DNA of 64,000 bases from Anomaloglossus baeobatrachus (taxonomy: Eukaryota > Chordata > Amphibia > Anura > Aromobatidae): positions 126,637,081 through 126,701,080 of the forward strand of contig NC_134364.1 in the NCBI RefSeq assembly GCF_048569485.1. The letters run 5' to 3'. The number at the start of each line of letters is the position of its first letter. The first letter of the stretch is position 1. Positions 39,801 through 45,420 of this stretch are shown in pieces. Both the position numbers and the translations under genes were made by a program. The notes under the pieces were generated by a model. It saw only the letters and a list, made by a program, of their open reading frames with translations, was not told the DNA's origin and made no database searches.

Positions 39801-41913
39801 GCGCTATTGAAGCCTCCGGGCGCTATCCAGAGACCGGGAGCGCTGCTGCGCCATTAAGCGCCCCTAAAGACCGGGAGTGCCGCTGAACTGGTGCCGCTGT
39901 TGAGGACTGACCCAAAAGGTTTTTATGTGTCAATATGTTTAAAGTTTTAGAGCCTTGCCGGGAGGCTCGGATTTTAAGAGGGGAGGCATGTAGTGGGTGG
40001 GCCTACCCCCTACTAGTTTAGCATAGTTACCCGGCATTGTGATTATTAAAAGTGTTGATTTTTATTATTGTATATGATGTGTTAGGGCACCCCCCTAGTG
40101 GCCGGGTGGGACGGCTGTTGCCACCGGGGAGGAGGAGTCGGCCGGATATCTAGGCAAGGTCTGAATGTGTGTGCAGAGAGAGAATCCGGGGCAGCGGAGA
40201 GTGCACATCTGCAGCGGCAAGTGTGATTGTGTGAGCGGACCATCAAGGGACACCGGAGATAAGGAGGTGAACGCAACCTCAAAGCCTATTCTGCCGGTGT
40301 GGGTCCGGTGTATGCTTGGCTGAAGAGTGGAAGCCCGTAGGAAGTGGAGTACTTTGGGCATATTCCCACCAGAGGGTGCGTTCGGGCAGGGTGTCCCCAG
40401 CTCCACTAATATTGCCGGAATCTGCTGCCCGGAGTGTTTTATCTTGGTGAATAAATGTCGTTTTTATTGCATCTGGACTTTTGCCTGCAGCCTTTTTGTG
40501 CATCGGCCGATGAAGACACCGACCTACACTCTCTCAACATTAAAGAAGTGATGAAGCCAGGGATGTGCCTTGAATACAGTGCTGCCACGACTACACAGCC
40601 AGAGGCCTCCCAGTCTTGTCACTTCAAAGGGATTTTGAATAAGGAAGGCTATCCCTCCATTTTGCAATGTCATGCCATACCCTGTGGACAGCGCTTGATT
40701 GGAGCCAATTTCATCCTACAACAGGACAATGACCCAAAGCCACCTCCAAATTATGCATGAACTATTTAGGGAAGAGGCCGGCAGCTGGTATCTATCTGTA
40801 ATGGAGGGGCCCAGTCACCAGACCTCAACCCTATAGAGCTGTTGTGGAGCTGCTTGACCGTATGGTGCCAAAAAGAGCCCATCAAGGGGGGGGGGGGAAG
40901 CATGGGGGTGAAATATCTCCAGATTACCTCCGCAAATTAACAGCTAGAATGCCAAAGCTCTGCAAAGCTGGAATTGCTGCAAAGGAGCGTTCTGTGCCGA
41001 AAGCAAAGTGTGAAGAGGAAATTATTATTTCTGACCTCGTCACTGTCTGGACGATATTCTCTATTCATTATGCAACTCATTTGATAAATAAAAGTAGGAT
41101 TCTTCATGGAAAAGACAAAATTGTCTGGTGACCCCAAACTTTTGAACTGTAGTGTATGTTATATGACATACTCTGTGGGAATGGTAGAGGACTGACACTA
41201 ATGGAGGTGTTCTTCAATACATATAATCTGCTGCTTCTACCAAGATGTAAATTGTTCTACGTTTTACTCTTCGGTGTGAATTAGAATCCAGCCCTTCATG
41301 GCGACATTTGCTAATCTGAAGCCCTGGTGGAGAACATCGGCAGGTCACGTCTCACCTCAACATCAGGGACGTGCTGCGACTTCAGCTCACTCAGAAGTGA
41401 TGTTATATGCAGGTTCTGTACAATGTGGAGCAGATCCTCCTGGAAATACTCATGTATCCTCCTCAAGGCGTGATCTTCATACTGACAAAGCTGCTGGCGA
41501 AACTCCAAGATCTCATCATCTAGGAAATAAAGGAGACGCAAGAATGAGAAGTGCTCAGGCTGCAGAAGATGGCCTCATTTTATGCCCAATATGCCTGCTC
41601 TGGATCATTGTAGGAGGATCCATTAATTGAAGATTACACAACCCCTGTAATTTACTAATATAATTAGGATGTATTCACAAGAAATACAGATTTCTGTTGT
41701 GGTGGGGCAGGGGCTGTACCTCTCACAGAGGACTTGTCCTGTCCTACATGACGTAAACTAGAGCTGAGCAGAAAGCTTCGCCCTGTGAGCCTCGTACCCA
41801 CCACCATGCTCAGGGCTTCTGTGTTCAGGCTCACCTGATGAGGTGGATCTTCTACACCCCTGGGCCGGCTGGGCACACGGATCCTGGGGCCTGATGCAGC
41901 AGCTGGAAGACAT
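9761..41913 (-). CDS. CARD-NACHT-LRR receptor (NLR family), eight exons
   Basis: Cytosolic innate immune sensor of the NLR family, expected to oligomerise through NACHT after ligand sensing and to signal through its CARD. Exons on the minus strand: 41,913-41,835; 41,519-41,356; 37,224-37,053; 26,298-24,603; 20,722-20,552; 15,242-15,069; 14,366-14,196; 9,848-9,761. They total 2,715 nt, giving 904 residues and a TGA stop. Every intron has AG and GT ends and all phases match. Rough layout: CARD about 35-138, pre-NACHT (FISNA-like) about 165-235, NACHT from about 238 with Walker A GVPGVGKTT and Walker B LLFIFDGLDE, winged-helix/HD2 to about 650, LRRs from about 670 to the end. The NACHT sequence resembles amphibian NLRs annotated NLRP3-like or NLRC-like, but orthology cannot be assigned. 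Further LRR exons could have been missed in the long introns. No break is seen. Confidence 0.85.
10002..10570. mobile_element. TTA-target MITE (Harbinger-like) in the DIRS repeat
   Basis: A 569 bp foldback element flanked by TTA at 9,999-10,001 and 10,571-10,573. The terminal inverted repeats start AGGGGGCTTTACACGCAACG on the left and AGGCCACTTTACACACAGCG on the right (reverse complement), and both continue into ACATCGCTA. The TTA target points to PIF/Harbinger; no transposase is present. It interrupts the left DIRS terminal repeat. Confidence 0.75.
10574..10929. mobile_element. Second TTA-target MITE, abutting the first
   Basis: A 356 bp element with terminal repeats GGCTGCTTTCACATTGCG and, on the other strand, GGCCGCTTTCACATTGTG, flanked by TTA at 10,571-10,573 and 10,930-10,932. 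It shares its left TTA with the right TTA of the preceding MITE, so one inserted into the target duplication of the other. The interior is self-complementary over much of its length, and no coding sequence is seen. Confidence 0.75.
11580..12040. repeat. Short-period GC-rich minisatellite
   Basis: Irregular tandem repeat of about 15 bp units built on CCTTTTGGCCTTGCG, inside the DIRS fossil. It yields overlapping open frames on both strands rich in LALRLW or AKGARPKG, which are low-complexity artefacts. Confidence 0.85.
12652..12926 (-). mobile_element. Foldback retroposon with hammerhead-like core, in DIRS
   Basis: A 275 bp insertion in the DIRS recombinase remnant, flanked by the 15-bp direct repeat TCAGTCCCCCTTATA (12,637-12,651 and 12,927-12,941). 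Such a long duplication fits target-primed retroposition and not a DNA transposon. Positions 12,652-12,694 are the inverted complement of 12,789-12,831 (about 43 bp arms). On the minus strand the loop reads CATGAGTAAGGACG...CTGAAACGCGTTG (12,752-12,787), then an AATAAA. I infer a non-autonomous relative of the Penelope-like elements; see findings. Confidence 0.6.
13831..14195. other. Intron 7 remainder, nothing recognised
   Basis: Intronic sequence between the DIRS end and LRR exon 7. A donor site GTGAGTAC belonging to exon 7 sits at its right edge. No other feature seen. Confidence 0.6.
14196..14366 (-). CDS. NLR exon 7, leucine-rich repeats
   Basis: LRR exon of 171 bp, the standard size of NLR LRR exons (two repeats of about 28 residues). 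Acceptor TTCTCACAG, donor CT|GTGAGTAC. It encodes LADNGLRDASCTQLASVI and then LEILDLSNNRVSGPQFTDLM, the LxxLxLxxN pattern of ribonuclease-inhibitor-type LRRs. It enters with one base and leaves with two, like the neighbouring LRR exons. Confidence 0.9.
14367..15068. other. Intron 6 with a SINE/LINE-like tail and (AAT)n
   Basis: About 700 bp. Near 14,788-14,825 is TGTAAAGCGCCATGGAATAA followed by ATGGCGCTATAATAATAA, a 3' tail shared by abundant frog retroposons. It is followed by an (AAT)n microsatellite at about 14,825-14,862. The upstream 250 bp probably belong to the same retroposon, but the 5' limit cannot be set by eye. Confidence 0.55.
15069..15242 (-). CDS. NLR exon 6, leucine-rich repeats
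   Basis: LRR exon of 174 bp, one codon longer than its neighbours because of an extra residue at the start (FVGNNGVPDTS against LADNGLRDAS). Acceptor TTTTTGCAG, donor TG|GTGAGTG. It contains LKILDLRNNRLSGPHFGDLM, the LRR core. It is clearly a duplicate of exon 7: both end in a CGIEEL motif. Phase is kept on both sides. Confidence 0.87.
15835..17800. repeat. 31-bp minisatellite inside a hAT element
   Basis: Units of about 31 bp on GACTAGGATGGGCACATTAC plus TACAAGAGGGG. They are very homogeneous to about 16,760, mixed with a variant (ACCAGGATGGATGCATTACT) that recurs at intervals, then progressively diverged to 17,800. The right half holds a sub-block at 17,270-17,560 with alternating GACATTACTG and GACATTGATAC units (about 61 bp period). 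Confidence 0.93.
17809..18727. mobile_element. Large foldback insertion with 10-bp target duplication
   Basis: A 919 bp insertion flanked by TAGGAACATA at 17,799-17,808 and 18,728-18,737. The first and last 300 bp or so are imperfect inverted copies (left GGAGCCAGCACGATCTGAGA, right end its complement with CGCGCC). The centre (about 18,120-18,410) is single-copy. The long duplication suggests retroposition in place of cut-and-paste transfer. No coding frame is seen. It sits inside the 15,447-19,173 hAT element. Confidence 0.65.
19174..20551. other. Intron 5 remainder, nothing recognised
   Basis: About 1.4 kb. The stretch 19,430-19,900 is GC-richer with several CpGs and may be an old element, but no terminal repeats or coding remnants could be supported. 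Nothing is seen in the remaining part. Confidence 0.45.
20552..20722 (-). CDS. NLR exon 5, first separate LRR exon
   Basis: LRR exon of exactly 171 bp. Acceptor TTATTCTCACAG, donor CG|GTGAGTG. It encodes LSENNLPEIFCFHLASVI and then LEKLVLSHNSLPGPHFSDFV. It joins in phase to the LRR that ends the NACHT exon and to exon 6. Confidence 0.9.
20876..20950. repeat. Two-copy 36-bp tandem duplication
   Basis: The sequence AGAAGCCACCTCTTATACGT plus GGTGGATGTTAGGACT occurs twice in direct succession with no visible change, so it is a recent slippage or duplication event in intron 4. Confidence 0.85.
21019..23661 (+). mobile_element. hAT transposon with decayed transposase
   Basis: Left end CAGGGCTGTGGAGTCGGAG and right end GACTCCACAGCCCTG, with subterminal GAGTCGGAG repeats, typical of one hAT group. 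Between about 22,190 and 23,480 the plus strand holds transposase remnants in more than one frame. The clearest is the C-terminal dimerisation region at 23,186-23,380 (ETLFSNLNLMRSDLRSYMKE then LMEAILCLRSN). The 5' terminus is partly duplicated at 21,142, and about 180 bp of the 3' end is repeated at 23,662-23,840. A foldback retroposon splits the element at 21,498-22,166. Inactive, with several stops and frame changes. Lies in NLR intron 4. Confidence 0.82.
21498..22166. mobile_element. Foldback retroposon with hammerhead-like core, in hAT
   Basis: A 669 bp insertion flanked by the 14-bp repeat ATGGTATGTACAAT (21,484-21,497 and 22,167-22,180). Arms of about 85 bp (21,557-21,643 and 22,078-22,165) are inverted copies and carry AATAAAA. 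A second, nearly perfect palindrome of about 40-bp arms is centred near 22,037. The minus strand at 21,985-22,030 reads CCTGAAGAAGC...GCGAAACGCGCGTTGG, close to the core seen in the insertions at 12.7 and 44.2 kb. Confidence 0.62.
23841..24602. other. Intron 4 remainder, nothing recognised
   Basis: About 760 bp between the duplicated hAT end and the NACHT exon donor. No structure supported. The exon 4 donor (AG|GTAAAA) marks its right edge. Confidence 0.5.
24603..26298 (-). CDS. NLR exon 4, NACHT domain
   Basis: A single 1,696 bp exon. Acceptor TTTTTCTCTAG, donor AG|GTAAAA; it enters with two bases and leaves with two. Order: a pre-NACHT segment (YVNIIIVSTDHFMERSENEL), then NACHT with Walker A GVPGVGKTTLMQKFVYDW, Walker B LLFIFDGLDES and a sensor-1-like SVLMTSRPTR, then winged helix and HD2 (SYSFLHLTVQEFFSALVHYV is the conserved FxHxxxQEFxxA motif of NLRs), and one first LRR (LEELNLYGCSLYTEGMETL). 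All motifs needed for nucleotide binding are present, so this reads as a working NLR. The open frame runs on 42 codons past the acceptor into the intron, which is not taken as coding. Confidence 0.96.
26510..27950 (+). mobile_element. Penelope-like element, 5'-truncated, with GIY-YIG endonuclease
   Basis: Lies 200 bp upstream of the NACHT exon (intron 3), antisense to the gene. The open frame 26,553-27,653 (366 residues) starts inside the reverse transcriptase just after the catalytic box and has LFCKPTAPNAFLHASSFHP (RT end). A zinc-finger-like CVPCGRCVAC is near residue 217, and the GIY-YIG nuclease CRCGKIYIGLTTRQLKIRVR with its downstream H and E positions follows, ending LARWIWTLNTTHPSGLNE-like (here LEARWIWTLNTTHPSGLNE). 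The CxxC motif before the nuclease suggests the Neptune branch. The nuclease part has no stop. The AT-rich 300 bp after the stop are presumably its 3' UTR. Confidence 0.88.
28009..34223. repeat. 55-bp satellite, 113 units, in NLR intron 3
   Basis: Unit ACATTACAAGCTCTTGGACT plus CGGCTTCTCCCGTCACCGCC plus GTGCTCCTGCTCTGT. The span of 6,215 bp equals exactly 113 x 55, so no net indel has accumulated. Variants are substitutions at recurring sites (AAGCTCTTGG/ATGCTCATGG, GGCTT/GGGTT, GTGCT/GTACT). Rare marks repeat at 330 bp spacing between 29,030 and 29,700 (TCACCGCTGT at 29,031, 29,361 and 29,691; TCACCGCAGT at 29,251 and 29,581), which shows a six-unit higher-order repeat there. All three forward frames are open for up to 2,108 codons because the unit lacks stops; these are not genes. 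Confidence 0.97.
34224..34559. other. Intron 3 spacer, weak Penelope-like tail
   Basis: Directly right of the satellite. On the minus strand 34,370-34,404 reads CACTGATGATGTCTGTACTG then AAACAAATC, with AATAAA sequences beyond it; this faintly resembles the hammerhead-like cores elsewhere in the window but lacks the GCGT part. Nothing else recognised. Confidence 0.3.
34560..35175. repeat. Irregular minisatellite (CACTCACTGTA type)
   Basis: Imperfect repeats of GTGGCACTCACTGTA and GAGCTCTGTGGC with GGGGTACCTCTCACTGTGCA, about 45-90 bp in higher-order blocks. Diverged. It ends where the solo LTR begins. Confidence 0.85.
35180..36018 (+). mobile_element. Solo LTR, relative of the 57.5 kb element
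   Basis: An 839 bp fossil LTR starting TGTGATGCCCCTGG and ending GGTGGTACA, flanked by the 4-bp repeat CTCG (35,176-35,179 and 36,019-36,022). Its right half resembles the LTR at 57,482-58,766: GAGCCCCGGGGCATC, CCCCTACCCGTGGAGGG, ACGGGTGGCGTCACGAACT, CGAGCCACCGCGGATC. So it is an older, diverged member of the same family. No internal region remains. It lies in NLR intron 3. Confidence 0.72.
36023..37052. other. Intron 3 right part, unidentified repeat-like sequence
   Basis: About 1 kb. The part 36,060-36,500 is C/T-rich and carries TATTTAAGG, and 36,530-37,000 has a purine-rich style; both look like fragments of old mobile elements. I could not assign a family, and no open frame here has a recognisable domain. 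Confidence 0.35.
37053..37224 (-). CDS. NLR exon 3, second half of the CARD
   Basis: A 172 bp exon. Acceptor TTTTGTTTTAG, donor G|GTAGCC. It begins in phase 0 and leaves one base, which pairs with the two-base start of the NACHT exon. It encodes RYRCLENDRKKLARTLLNDI then GSGRKEAVIGFWISLYALHK and HPSPGLDAVLDEL. The pattern KxxxARxLLxxIxxxGxxAxxxFxxxL fits helices 4-6 of a CARD, as in frog and fish NLRs where this exon precedes NACHT. Confidence 0.85.
38383..39020 (+). repeat. 5' LTR of the short LTR element
   Basis: A 638 bp LTR, TGTAGTGG to CACTTCA. It carries GTGAATAAATG near 38,840, an AATAAA polyadenylation signal. Confidence 0.9.
39989..40626 (+). repeat. 3' LTR of the short LTR element
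   Basis: A 638 bp LTR matching the 5' copy except for one position seen by eye, followed by the target duplication and the resumed Tc1 sequence. Confidence 0.9.
41356..41519 (-). CDS. NLR exon 2, first half of the CARD
   Basis: A 164 bp exon. Acceptor TTTATTTCCTAG, donor GAG|GTGAGACG. It enters with two bases and leaves in phase 0. It encodes DEILEFRQQLCQYEDHALRR then IHEYFQEDLLHIVQNLHITS and LLSELKSQHVPDVE. The pattern LxxIVxNLxxxxLLxxLxxxxV is that of CARD helices 1-3, so the domain is split between exons 2 and 3. High sequence likeness to the N-terminal exon of other frog NLRs is from memory, not a search. Confidence 0.8.
41835..41913 (-). CDS. NLR exon 1, candidate start exon
   Basis: A 79 bp coding part from ATG (context CTCCACCCATGT) to donor CATCAG|GTGAGCC: 26 codons plus one base, which fits the two-base entry of exon 2. 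It encodes MSSSCCIRPQDPCAQPAQGC, a cysteine- and proline-rich N-terminus with no known domain. CTTTCTGCCTGTGGCCTCCAG just upstream could be an acceptor, so a 5' UTR exon may precede it. A different start exon at about 45,807 is also possible. Exon call by phase and donor only. Confidence 0.5.
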
Positions 41914-42070
41914 GGGTGGAGTGAGGACCTACAACTCTGGAGGCCACAGGCAGAAAGGAGGAGTGAGGACGCAGAACGTCCGAAACAGTGAAGGCCAGAA
42001 GCAGAATAAGGTGCACAGCCAAAGAAGAATGACAAAGAGGCTTAATACCAAGACACAAGTGTATGTCTTA

Positions 42071-42638
42071 GGCCTCCTTCACACGTCCGTGTCTCTGGTA
42101 CGTGTTTGGTACGTTTCCTCACGTGCCGGAGACACAGGCACACGTAGACCCATTAAAATCAATGGGTCTGCGCTCACGTCTGTGTTTTGCCATGGGCCGT
42201 GTGTCCGTGTGGAGCATACGTGTGCCCGTGTGCTCCACACATAGACATGTCTGTTTTTCTCCGGCATCATGGGTGTCACACGGACACACACGGGAGAAAA
42301 CACACGTGCCTGTGATATAAAAAGAAATTCTGTACTCACCTTCTCCAGCCCTGCTGTCTCTGCCGTTGCTGGCACTTGCTTCCGACCCCCGCTCATTATG
42401 CTCATTGCATATTCACTCCACTGCGGGCTGGAATCAACAGGGCCGGAGACCGAAGATCAGCACCACGGACAGTAACGCCAGGGACAGGTGAGCAGAAAGT
42501 TCCCGTTCTCCGTGTGTTATCACGGATAACACACAGAGAACACACGTGTGCCATAAACACGGCACACGGATGGCAATACGCACCTTTGACACGTCTGTGA
42601 AAAACGTGCGTGATTTTCACGGACGTGTGAAGGAGGCC
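42071..42638. mobile_element. TTA-target MITE upstream of the NLR
   Basis: A 568 bp element with perfect terminal repeats GGCCTCCTTCACACGTCCGT at both ends (inverted), flanked by TTA (42,068-42,070 and 42,639-42,641). Self-complementary subterminal parts rich in CACACGGAC. No transposase. It lies about 160 bp upstream of the candidate start codon. Confidence 0.85.
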
Positions 42639-42929
42639 TTAGAGGCAGATCATATCGTTGGAGCATACTGGGCCACTTGCAGAACCGACTCGGAGCACAG
42701 CAGAGCAGTGCCTATAGGCGAGAGTGTGGAAGCTCTGCCGGCTGTGGAAGATGTGAACCGTTCTGATCAGTGGCATAACTACAGTCTGATGAGCCCTGGT
42801 GCAGAGTTTGAGCCTGGGCCCCCCCCCATCAGATGTATGGGCCATTGTAGCATTCTAAATCCTATAAAGACATACAAGTTGCCCCCCCCCCCCCCCTGTC
42901 CCCTTCATCGTGTAGCTATGTCTCACATC

Positions 42930-43690
42930 CTGTACCAATATCCCCCATCCTGGTAAATATGTCCCCCATCCTGGTAAATATGTCCACTACATGGCCACAT
43001 CCTGGTGTATGACCCCCATCATGGCTATATCCTAGTATATATGGTCTTATCCTGGTATATCTGTCCACTATCATGGCCCTATGCAGGTATATATATCCCC
43101 ATCATACTATATCTTCCCATCATGGCCCCATCCTGGTGTATGACCAATATCATGCCTATATCCTGGTATATATGATCCCATCCTGGTATATGTCCCCATT
43201 ATGGCCTCACCCTAGTGTATGACCCCGATCATGGATATAGCCTGGCATATATGGCCCCACCCTGGTATATATGTTCCCATCATTGCCCATCCTGGTATAT
43301 ATGGTCCCATCATGGCCCATCTTGGTATGTATGGGCCCATCCTGGTATATATCGCTATCATGGCCAAATTCTGTTATATATGTCCCTTTCATGGCCCCCT
43401 CCTGGTATATATTCCCCATCATGGCTTCATTCTGGTATATATTCCCCATCATGTCCCCATCCTGGTATATATGTTCTCATCATGGTTTATGTGGCTCCAT
43501 CATGTCCCCATCCTGGTATATAGCCCCCATCCTGGTATATAGCACTCCATCCTAGTATATAGCCCCTCATCCTGGTAAATAGCCTCCATTGTGGTATATA
43601 GCCCCCCATCCTGGTATATAGCCCCCTCATCCTGGTATATAGCCCCCATCCTGGTATATAGCCCACTCATCCTGATATGTAGGCCCCACC
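42930..43690. repeat. About 30-bp minisatellite (CCCATCCTGGTATATATG)
   Basis: Diverged tandem units of 25-32 bp on CCCATCCTGGTATATATG with CCCCATCATGG spacers. Homogeneity is highest in 43,230-43,670. Overlapping open frames on both strands (YIPGMG, WYIFPIM) are artefacts. Confidence 0.9.
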
Positions 43691-43754
43691 GCACCGCACA
43701 CAGTAAAAAAATTGATTGTACTATGTGTTTACTTTCATAATGAAGCATATGGAA

Positions 43755-44470
43755 TTTTGTATAGATAGATAGGATGGATGTATAAATAGAGAGCTAGGAT
43801 GGATGTATAGATAGATAAACAGATAGGATGGATGTATGGATAGGATGTACAGACAGACAGACATATAGATAGGATGATGAAACAATACTGCAGAAGAAAG
43901 AAGCGGAATAGGGTCTTAACCGGTAAAACACTTAAGTATAGATGTCAGGATCACTCACCTATAGTTGTTGTGTAAGTCACAACCCCTATTTTAGCCGAAT
44001 TTGAGGTGGTCAGCTGCAGCTCCCCGAGGTTAATGCATGGAGGTGTATAGGAGAAAGGGTTTTTCGCCACGCTCACACCACACTGCTCCATTGTATTACA
44101 TTTATGTCTTTTTATTCTATTGTAGGCACAAGTCAATGCAGCCCTCTTCATCAGGACAGCAAGCAAAAAGATCAGAAATATAGTTATGTTCTTTCTGCTT
44201 GCTGTCCTGATGAAGAGGGCTTTGTCCCTCGAAACGCGTTGACCTGTGCCTACAATAGAATAAAAAGACAGAAATTGAATACAATCGAGCAGTGTGGTGT
44301 GAGCGTGGCGAAAAACCCTTTCTCCTATACACTTCCACACAGATAGGATGGACAGACAGACAGATAGTATACACAGACAGACAGTATACACAGACAGACA
44401 GCTACATACTGCACACTATACAGGACACACATATCTTATACATTACACATACAGACAGCACAAAACATAC
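43755..44470. repeat. GATA/GGATG/CAGA microsatellite interrupted by an insertion
   Basis: Simple repeats of GATAGATAGGATGGATGTAT at 43,760-43,876 resume as GATAGGATGGACAGACAGAC at 44,341-44,470. A foldback element sits between them. Confidence 0.8.
43877..44340 (+). mobile_element. Foldback retroposon with hammerhead-like core, in a microsatellite
   Basis: About 464 bp between two copies of AGATAGGATG; because the target is itself repetitive the duplication is suggestive only. The arms at about 44,038-44,130 and 44,248-44,338 are inverted copies. The plus strand at 44,207-44,240 reads CTGATGAAGAGGGCTTTGTC then CCTCGAAACGCGTT: the two hammerhead core boxes CTGATGA and GAAA enclose a GAGGG/CCCTC stem. 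An A-rich AATAGAATAAAAAG follows. Similar in plan to the insertions at 12.7 and 21.5 kb. Confidence 0.62.
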
Positions 44471-44607
44471 GATTCACATTATACTCACCTCCTTCTTGGC
44501 CTCCTGGAGTTCAGAGGGTCTTTAGAAGCAGCTTCTCCAGCCGCAGCAGTGCAGGCGCCTCTCCTCCCTCTTTGTGTGGTGAAGATGGGAGCAGACGGGA
44601 CGCAGAG

Positions 44608-44968
44608 GAGGGGGGGGCACCCTGTGCTGAAGCCTGTGCACCGCAGGAGGGGAGGGCACCCTGTGCTGGAGCCTGTGCACCGCAGGAAGGGAAGGTGCCC
44701 TGTGCTGGAGCCTGTGCACCGCAGGAGGGGAGGTCACCCTTTGCTAGAGCCTGTGCACTGCAGGAGAGGAGGGCACCCTGTGCTGGAGCCTGTGCATTGC
44801 AGGAGGGGAGGGCGGCCTGTGCTGGAGCCTGTGCACCGCAGGAGGGGAGGTCACCCTGTGCTAGAGCCTGTGCACCGCAGGAGGGGACGGCACCCTGTGC
44901 TAGAGCCTGTGCACTGCAGAAGAGGAGGGCACCCTGTGCTGGAGCCTGTGCACCGCAGGAGCAGCAAA
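44608..44968. repeat. 39-bp GC-rich minisatellite, about 9 units
   Basis: Unit TGCACCGCAGGAGGGGAGGG plus CACCCTGTGCTGGAGCCTG, 39 bp, hence a 13-residue repeat in every frame (PVLEPVHRRRGGH in one). Open frames run through it on both strands, which is expected for this period, and they have no start context or domain. Confidence 0.93.
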
Positions 44969-45420
44969 TGAACTGCTGCTCCCTGCGGTGCCCCATCTGC
45001 TATCTGCCGGAAGGGGCCCTGTGCGACTTGTGGCAATGGTACTCACATACCCTGCACTTACCCAGCGTCCTCCTGCGACGCTGGCGTGATGGCAACTGAC
45101 CAGCATGTAAGTGGCACAGCACATGATGTCAGTTTCATGCGCGGCTACTTACAGCACCGGCAGATGTCTGCGTAGTCTCTACTCCCCATGCGCACAATCG
45201 TGTGCGTGGGGAGCAATATTCACGGCCTTAATTGGCAGCCGGCACATCGCAGTACAGGGACCAGACGGATCTCTGTGCTGCGATGTATGTCAGCTGGATG
45301 CCTGCCCTCCGACACACATCCATCTGAATCAGGGGCTGGGGCCGGCGGGCCCCCTGCACCCCTGGGCCCGGTAGCAGTGGTGACCTCTGTGACCGCGGTA
45401 GTTACGCCCCTGATTCTGAT

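Larger units (their letters stand above)
38383..40626 (+). mobile_element. Short non-autonomous LTR element, very young
   Basis: A 2,244 bp element in the Tc1 transposase remnant. The LTRs at 38,383-39,020 and 39,989-40,626 are both 638 bp and by eye differ at one position. It is flanked by AAGG (or AAAGG). A primer-binding-like TGGCGTAGTCGGCAGGAT starts two bases after the 5' LTR, and a purine tract GAGGGGAGGCA precedes the 3' LTR. The 968 bp interior has a basic, proline/alanine-rich open frame ending 39,634 that looks like a fragment of a gag N-terminus, plus short repeats of ACCGGGAGCGCT. There is no protease, reverse transcriptase or integrase, so it would depend on a relative. The near-identical LTRs indicate recent insertion. 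Confidence 0.88.
37356..41160 (+). mobile_element. Tc1/mariner transposon, split by an LTR element
   Basis: Terminal repeats ACGCTACAGCTCAGAAGTTT on the left and, on the other strand, ACACTACAGTTCAAAAGTTT on the right. Remnants of a Tc1 transposase lie at 37,770-38,382 (helix-turn-helix part, then WTDESKCEVFGSH with the first catalytic Asp and GGGNVMVWGCFG) and at 40,627-41,000 (QDNDPK and SPDLNPIEL, the second Asp and the Glu). The two parts are separated by a 2,244 bp LTR element. Several stops and frame changes make it inactive. It fills most of NLR intron 2. Confidence 0.85.
42768..45412. mobile_element. hAT-like element filled with minisatellites
   Basis: Left terminus CAGTGGCATAACTAC and right terminus, on the other strand, CAGGGGCGTAACTAC, flanked by near-identical 8-bp repeats GTTCTGAT (42,760-42,767) and ATTCTGAT (45,413-45,420), the hAT signature. 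Inside are a 30-bp minisatellite, GATA-type microsatellites, a foldback retroposon and a 39-bp GC-rich minisatellite. No transposase is seen. Confidence 0.8.

Noticed and set aside
44348-45099. Frames of 161-207 codons on both strands with PVLEPVHRRRGGH-type repeats
   Set aside because: 39-bp minisatellite with a period divisible by 3; frames exist on both strands with no conserved domain.
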